Source of the DNA: an uncultured bacterium
GTDB taxonomy: Bacteria > Bacillota > Clostridia > Lachnospirales > Lachnospiraceae
Reading direction: 5' to 3'
Assembly: GCA_947177425.1 (NCBI GenBank)
Contig: CAMWUN010000018.1
Location: 1-64,000 of the forward strand
DNA length: 64,000 nt
Numbering within the stretch: position 1 is the first letter of the stretch; each line of letters begins with the position of its first letter. Of the stretch, positions 61,149 to 64,000 are shown in pieces. The position numbers and the translations under genes are program-made. The notes under the pieces are model-generated. The model was not told where the DNA came from. It ran no database searches and worked only from the letters and a program-made list of their open reading frames with translations.

Positions 61149-62703
61149 CTAAAATATTTTTTCGTTGTTTTTTATTATAATTTATGGATAATCCGTCAGC
61201 ATTCTTTAAAAAATCCAGATATATGTCCAGTCTCTTTTCATAAACCTTAATCTGTTCAATATGAGAACACATTAACGGAACTTCTATTCCTTTTTCAGTT
61301 CCACTTTCAAATAATGCCCTCACGCTATTCAGCCTGTCAAACAACTCATTATCCTCTTCTTTCTTTCCCTGTATCTTAATTTCCTTTTCATTGAGAGTTG
61401 CAAGCTGCTTTGCAATATCACTCATTTTAGATGAGTAGTCTGATTTTGCAATTGTTCCATCTAATAATAAATCCATAAGAGTATCTTTTCTTTTATGTAA
61501 TTTCTTTTTTTGCATTTGGATATCTTCTAAATTTTCTCCGCTATTAGAATTAGCTAATCCTTCATAAATTTTTCTGATGGCATTACTCAATACTTCGTCT
61601 GTCTTTTCTTTCGCAATCAACTGCATTCCTAAGTGCTCAATCAAAGATAATACTTCATCTTCTTTTAGATTCAGCGAAACACACTTCATTCCTGTTTTTT
61701 CCCTTACTTTTCCAGAACGTGCACCCTCACTACAATACCAGTAAACACCCTGCGCTCTTTTATTTCTCCAATACTTAGCGTCACATTCGCCACAAATAAT
61801 TTTAGATGATAAAAGCGTATTTCCTTTATTTATACCAACATTATGTATCCTGTCTATGGTTTTTCTGCTGTTAATCTGCGCATTCGCTCTTTCCCATAAA
61901 TCATCATCAACAATCTGCGGTACAATACCTTCTCTGTAAATCCATTCACTTTCAGGATTCTTGATAATCTTCTTTGCTTCAAAGTCAAAATGCTCTTTAT
62001 TCATGACTGCAACGCCTTTATACAACGGATTCTTCACAATATCACGAATCGTATTTTCTGATAATGTCTTACCATTCCGATTTCTAATACCTTCATCCCT
62101 TAACATTCTTGCAACCACACGCCCGCCAAAACCATCAGCAAACATCTTGTAAATACGCATTACAAGTTTCGCTTCTTCTTCGTCAATCAGAATTTCGCCA
62201 TTAACATTTTTGAACCCCCATGTACGATTTGTAATAATTGGCCTGCCTTTTTCCTGTCTTCTTCTTTTAGCGGCATTACCCTTCTTACTCAAATCACGGC
62301 TATACTCTTCTGCCATCATTGCTTTAATACCAAATATGAACTTATCTTTTGAATCAAAAAATGTATTTTCTAAATACAAGTATAGTTTTTTTTGATTCTG
62401 CACAATCTCATTAAGAAAAATATACCAGTCCATTGTGTTGCGCTGTAAACGTGACTGATCCTTAACTACGATAATATCAAATTTATTTTTCCTGATATCA
62501 TCAAGCATTCTCATGTATTCATTTCTTTTCTTGGTTTGTGTCCCCGTGATTCCTTTATCTATATATTCATCAACCAGAATCCATCCTTTGGTGCTGATAA
62601 CATCCCGGTTTTCTTCGATCTGTTTTTCGATTGCGTTTAACTGTTCTTCTTCCTCTGTGCTTACTCTTGCATAGAATACGGCTCTTAATTTCTTCTCTTC
62701 CAT
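61063..62703 (-). CDS. Large serine recombinase of the inserted element
   Basis: A 546-residue site-specific recombinase. The resolvase domain (about 5-150) has AVFYARVSTEEEEQLNAIEK with the catalytic Ser and DIIVVKDQSRLQRNTMDWYI. The recombinase domain covers about 165-275. A zinc ribbon follows (CGECDAKYWRN ... WYCSEG ... MKC, about 300-345), then a coiled coil (about 385-460). The last residues, about 23 (GGELPGRCEGNSGSRTRSWQ), are encoded by host DNA in another frame than the deacetylase, because the frame crosses the attachment site near 61130-61145. It would catalyse integration and, with a directionality factor, excision. Confidence 0.93.
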   Translation of the reverse strand: MEEKKLRAVFYARVSTEEEEQLNAIEKQIEENRDVISTKGWILVDEYIDKGITGTQTKKRNEYMRMLDDIRKNKFDIIVVKDQSRLQRNTMDWYIFLNEIVQNQKKLYLYLENTFFDSKDKFIFGIKAMMAEEYSRDLSKKGNAAKRRRQEKGRPIITNRTWGFKNVNGEILIDEEEAKLVMRIYKMFADGFGGRVVARMLRDEGIRNRNGKTLSENTIRDIVKNPLYKGVAVMNKEHFDFEAKKIIKNPESEWIYREGIVPQIVDDDLWERANAQINSRKTIDRIHNVGINKGNTLLSSKIICGECDAKYWRNKRAQGVYWYCSEGARSGKVREKTGMKCVSLNLKEDEVLSLIEHLGMQLIAKEKTDEVLSNAIRKIYEGLANSNSGENLEDIQMQKKKLHKRKDTLMDLLLDGTIAKSDYSSKMSDIAKQLATLNEKEIKIQGKKEEDNELFDRLNSVRALFESGTEKGIEVPLMCSHIEQIKVYEKRLDIYLDFLKNADGLSINYNKKQRKNILDMPIWVGGELPGRCEGNSGSRTRSWQPQ

Positions 62704-62716
62704 CTATCCGCACCTC

Positions 62717-62956
62717 TTAGTAATATTTGTATAAAACTGACTGATATTCTTCCTCTGTAATTATATCATGTCCCCTCATAATATCCAATAAATACTTAAT
62801 GGCAACAATTTCATCTTCCTGTGTAATATTTGATAGTTCTTCTTTCACACACGGTTCCCCATTTAAAGAAGAATTACTACTAATATATTCAGATAAATAT
62901 GATTTATCAATCATAAAAGAAAAATATTGATTATAATTTTGTGTTTTAATCGGCAT
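62717..62956 (-). CDS. Small SHOCT-like protein before the recombinase
   Basis: A 79-residue protein. Its end (EIVAIKYLLDIMRGHDIITE followed by EEYQSVLYKYY) has the pattern of the SHOCT domain, often found beside mobile-element recombinases. It lies 13 bp upstream of the recombinase gene in one operon. A role as recombination directionality factor is possible but not shown by the sequence. Confidence 0.65.
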   Translation of the reverse strand: MPIKTQNYNQYFSFMIDKSYLSEYISSNSSLNGEPCVKEELSNITQEDEIVAIKYLLDIMRGHDIITEEEYQSVLYKYY

Positions 62957-62994
62957 AACTGTATTGATAATATCAGTTCCTTTCGCATTAAAGT

Positions 62995-63033
62995 TTATTT
63001 AAAAAGGTACTGCCATAACCACAACAGTACCTT
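62995..63033 (-). terminator. Intrinsic terminator upstream of the recombinase operon
   Basis: Minus strand: AAGGTACTG, 12-base loop, CAGTACCTT, then TTTAAAT. It ends the phage-structural transcript before the SHOCT-like gene. Confidence 0.75.
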
Positions 63034-63178
63034 ACATCATATCTCTATATTCAATTTTCCCATAATTTATTATCCATTCAATATAAGGAACCTGATTCTC
63101 CATACGCTGCAAATCTGGTTCACATCGGCTTTGTTTATAGTTACATGTTTTATTTAAACGGCTAAAATCACGCTGGTT

Positions 63179-63352
63179 TCATTTTTTCATTATTTCTATC
63201 TTGCGGTAATATTTCAATACTTCTTCCAGTCCATAGGCCGGGGTATCATTTACATCAGCAAAAGGCTTCACATATACCACGCTGCCCAGCACACAAAGTA
63301 CAGCGAATATTATTTCGCCATCTTTTATTAAATCATTTTTATTTAACTGCAT
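63179..63352 (-). CDS. Small phage protein of 57 residues, frame continues past the stop
   Basis: MQLNKNDLIKDGEIIFAVLC, VLGSVVYVKPFADVNDTPAY, GLEEVLKYYRKIEIMKK, then TGA. After the TGA the same frame stays open for 44 codons (NQRDFSRLNKTCNYKQSRCE and VPYIEWIINYGKIEYRDMM). So the original gene may have been about 102 codons with an in-frame stop mutation. Unknown family; typical of short genes after tail genes. Confidence 0.5.
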   Translation of the reverse strand: MQLNKNDLIKDGEIIFAVLCVLGSVVYVKPFADVNDTPAYGLEEVLKYYRKIEIMKK

Positions 63353-63418
63353 TTTTTTTCACCACTTTTTAACCGCACCCATATTCCAGAGTGCGGTTCT
63401 TACTTCATATTTATTCAA

Positions 63419-64000
63419 TTAATATATTCCATATTTCAGAGTCATGTTTGCATCTTTCCAGCTTTTCTTAATAGCATCCTGCGCTACTGTTTTCATGTCA
63501 TTCAAAAAGTGTTTTGTGTCATTCACATCGCCATTAATTGTAACAAGACTGTCATAATGTACGTTCACATTATTATTCATTGCATTTGCTTTTGCTATTT
63601 CAGGATGTTTTGCCAGAGAACCAAGATTCCATAAAGATTGGTCTAAAGCCCCCGGGTTGATTGCTTCAATAGCTGTATGCTGTATTGGCAGGTCACTATT
63701 GTTTTTTATAAGCCCGGGTTTCCCTTCTTTTCCCCAGCTAAAAACAATATCTCCGTTTTCATCCAGACCTCCACCAACGCTTTCTGCTAATTTTATAAGG
63801 GCTTCTGTCTGTTTTTTGGTAAGGACACCTTCACCTTCCTTTGCTGCTATCAGGGTATCCTCACCTACAGCTTCTGCCATGGAATTTAACGGATTGTTTT
63901 TATCTTTTGTGACAATGCCGCCTTTTGCCATGCGCTTGACTTCATACATCCTGCCAGTGTTTTTCCGCTGTTTTTCTTCTGCAGCTTCCTTACTCAGCCC
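63419..64000 (-). CDS. Phage tail tape-measure protein, C-terminal end
   Basis: 193 codons, open to the right edge of the window. MAKGGIVTKDKNNPLNSMAE and EDTLIAAKEGEGVLTKKQTE are typical of the last part of tape-measure proteins, and the helical tail NMKTVA-like region (DTKHFLNDMKTVAQDAIKKS) fits. It shows the element is phage-derived. The minus-strand frame continues upstream as GLSKEAAEEKQRKNTGR, so the gene is larger than seen here. A hairpin AACCGCAC / GGTGCGGTT lies right after the stop. Confidence 0.75.
   Translation of the reverse strand, partial: GLSKEAAEEKQRKNTGRMYEVKRMAKGGIVTKDKNNPLNSMAEAVGEDTLIAAKEGEGVLTKKQTEALIKLAESVGGGLDENGDIVFSWGKEGKPGLIKNNSDLPIQHTAIEAINPGALDQSLWNLGSLAKHPEIAKANAMNNNVNVHYDSLVTINGDVNDTKHFLNDMKTVAQDAIKKSWKDANMTLKYGIY

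Overview
The window looks like a Lachnospiraceae-type (Firmicutes, Clostridia) chromosome. The evidence is the complete S10-spc-alpha ribosomal operon in Gram-positive order, an L17 with a long internal insertion, a zinc-type adenylate kinase, zinc-ribbon S14, KtrAB potassium transport, DUF5721 and DUF1015 genes, strong AGGAGG ribosome binding sites and dense intergenic hairpin repeats. No rRNA or tRNA genes, CRISPR array or replication origin were seen.

Layout. 1-2.5 kb: the end of an unknown membrane protein and a chemotaxis receptor. 2.6-20.3 kb (minus): one ribosomal super-operon from rpsJ to rplQ, including secY, adk, map, infA, rpmJ and rpoA, with a good promoter and a long structured leader in front of rpsJ and an intrinsic terminator after rplQ. 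Its spacers carry repeats: five tandem 20-bp hairpins at the rpsJ stop, three 65-bp units between rplB and rplW, and an inverted-repeat element between infA and rpmJ with a relative between rpsK and rpsM. 20.5-29.6 kb: a WYL regulator with a GyrI-like protein, putP, a 37-bp tandem array, DUF1015, PadR with a CPBP-like protein, proB and a RACo-like ASKHA protein. 29.7-34 kb: an AT-rich island of small genes (three CPBP or CPBP-like membrane proteins, a hydrolase, a GNAT enzyme and gene remnants) bordered by a 144-bp MITE with an 8-bp target duplication; a second copy lies near 40.1 kb. 34-41.7 kb: an RlmI-like methyltransferase, DUF2752, ktrA/ktrB, trpS, a truncated antitoxin, GNAT, DUF5721 and a coiled-coil protein.

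42-46.8 kb (minus): a BlaI/BlaR1-type pair whose receptor has an unusual C-terminal sensor tail, followed by small membrane proteins and a 751-residue lipoprotein that seems to join a repeat/propeller-like region to a solute-binding-protein domain. 47-49.6 kb: a three-gene ABC exporter. 49.7-51.7 kb: a MutS2-like protein without a Smr domain, preceded by a structured, terminator-rich leader. 52.6-59.3 kb: an alpha-galactoside uptake and hydrolysis operon (lipoprotein, two permeases, GH36 enzyme) with a divergent AraC regulator. 59.2-60.3 kb: a divergent RsmH paralogue that overlaps the AraC gene tail to tail, then a 165-bp MITE.

From about 61.1 kb to the right edge lies a prophage-like element: a large serine recombinase, a SHOCT-like small protein, another small ORF and the end of a tape-measure protein. 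It is inserted inside a polysaccharide deacetylase gene, whose 3' part remains at 60.6-61.15 kb, and the recombinase reading frame crosses the junction into host DNA. This resembles the skin-type intervening elements of spore formers, in which excision restores a split gene. It is the most interesting hypothesis in the window, but the other junction lies outside it.
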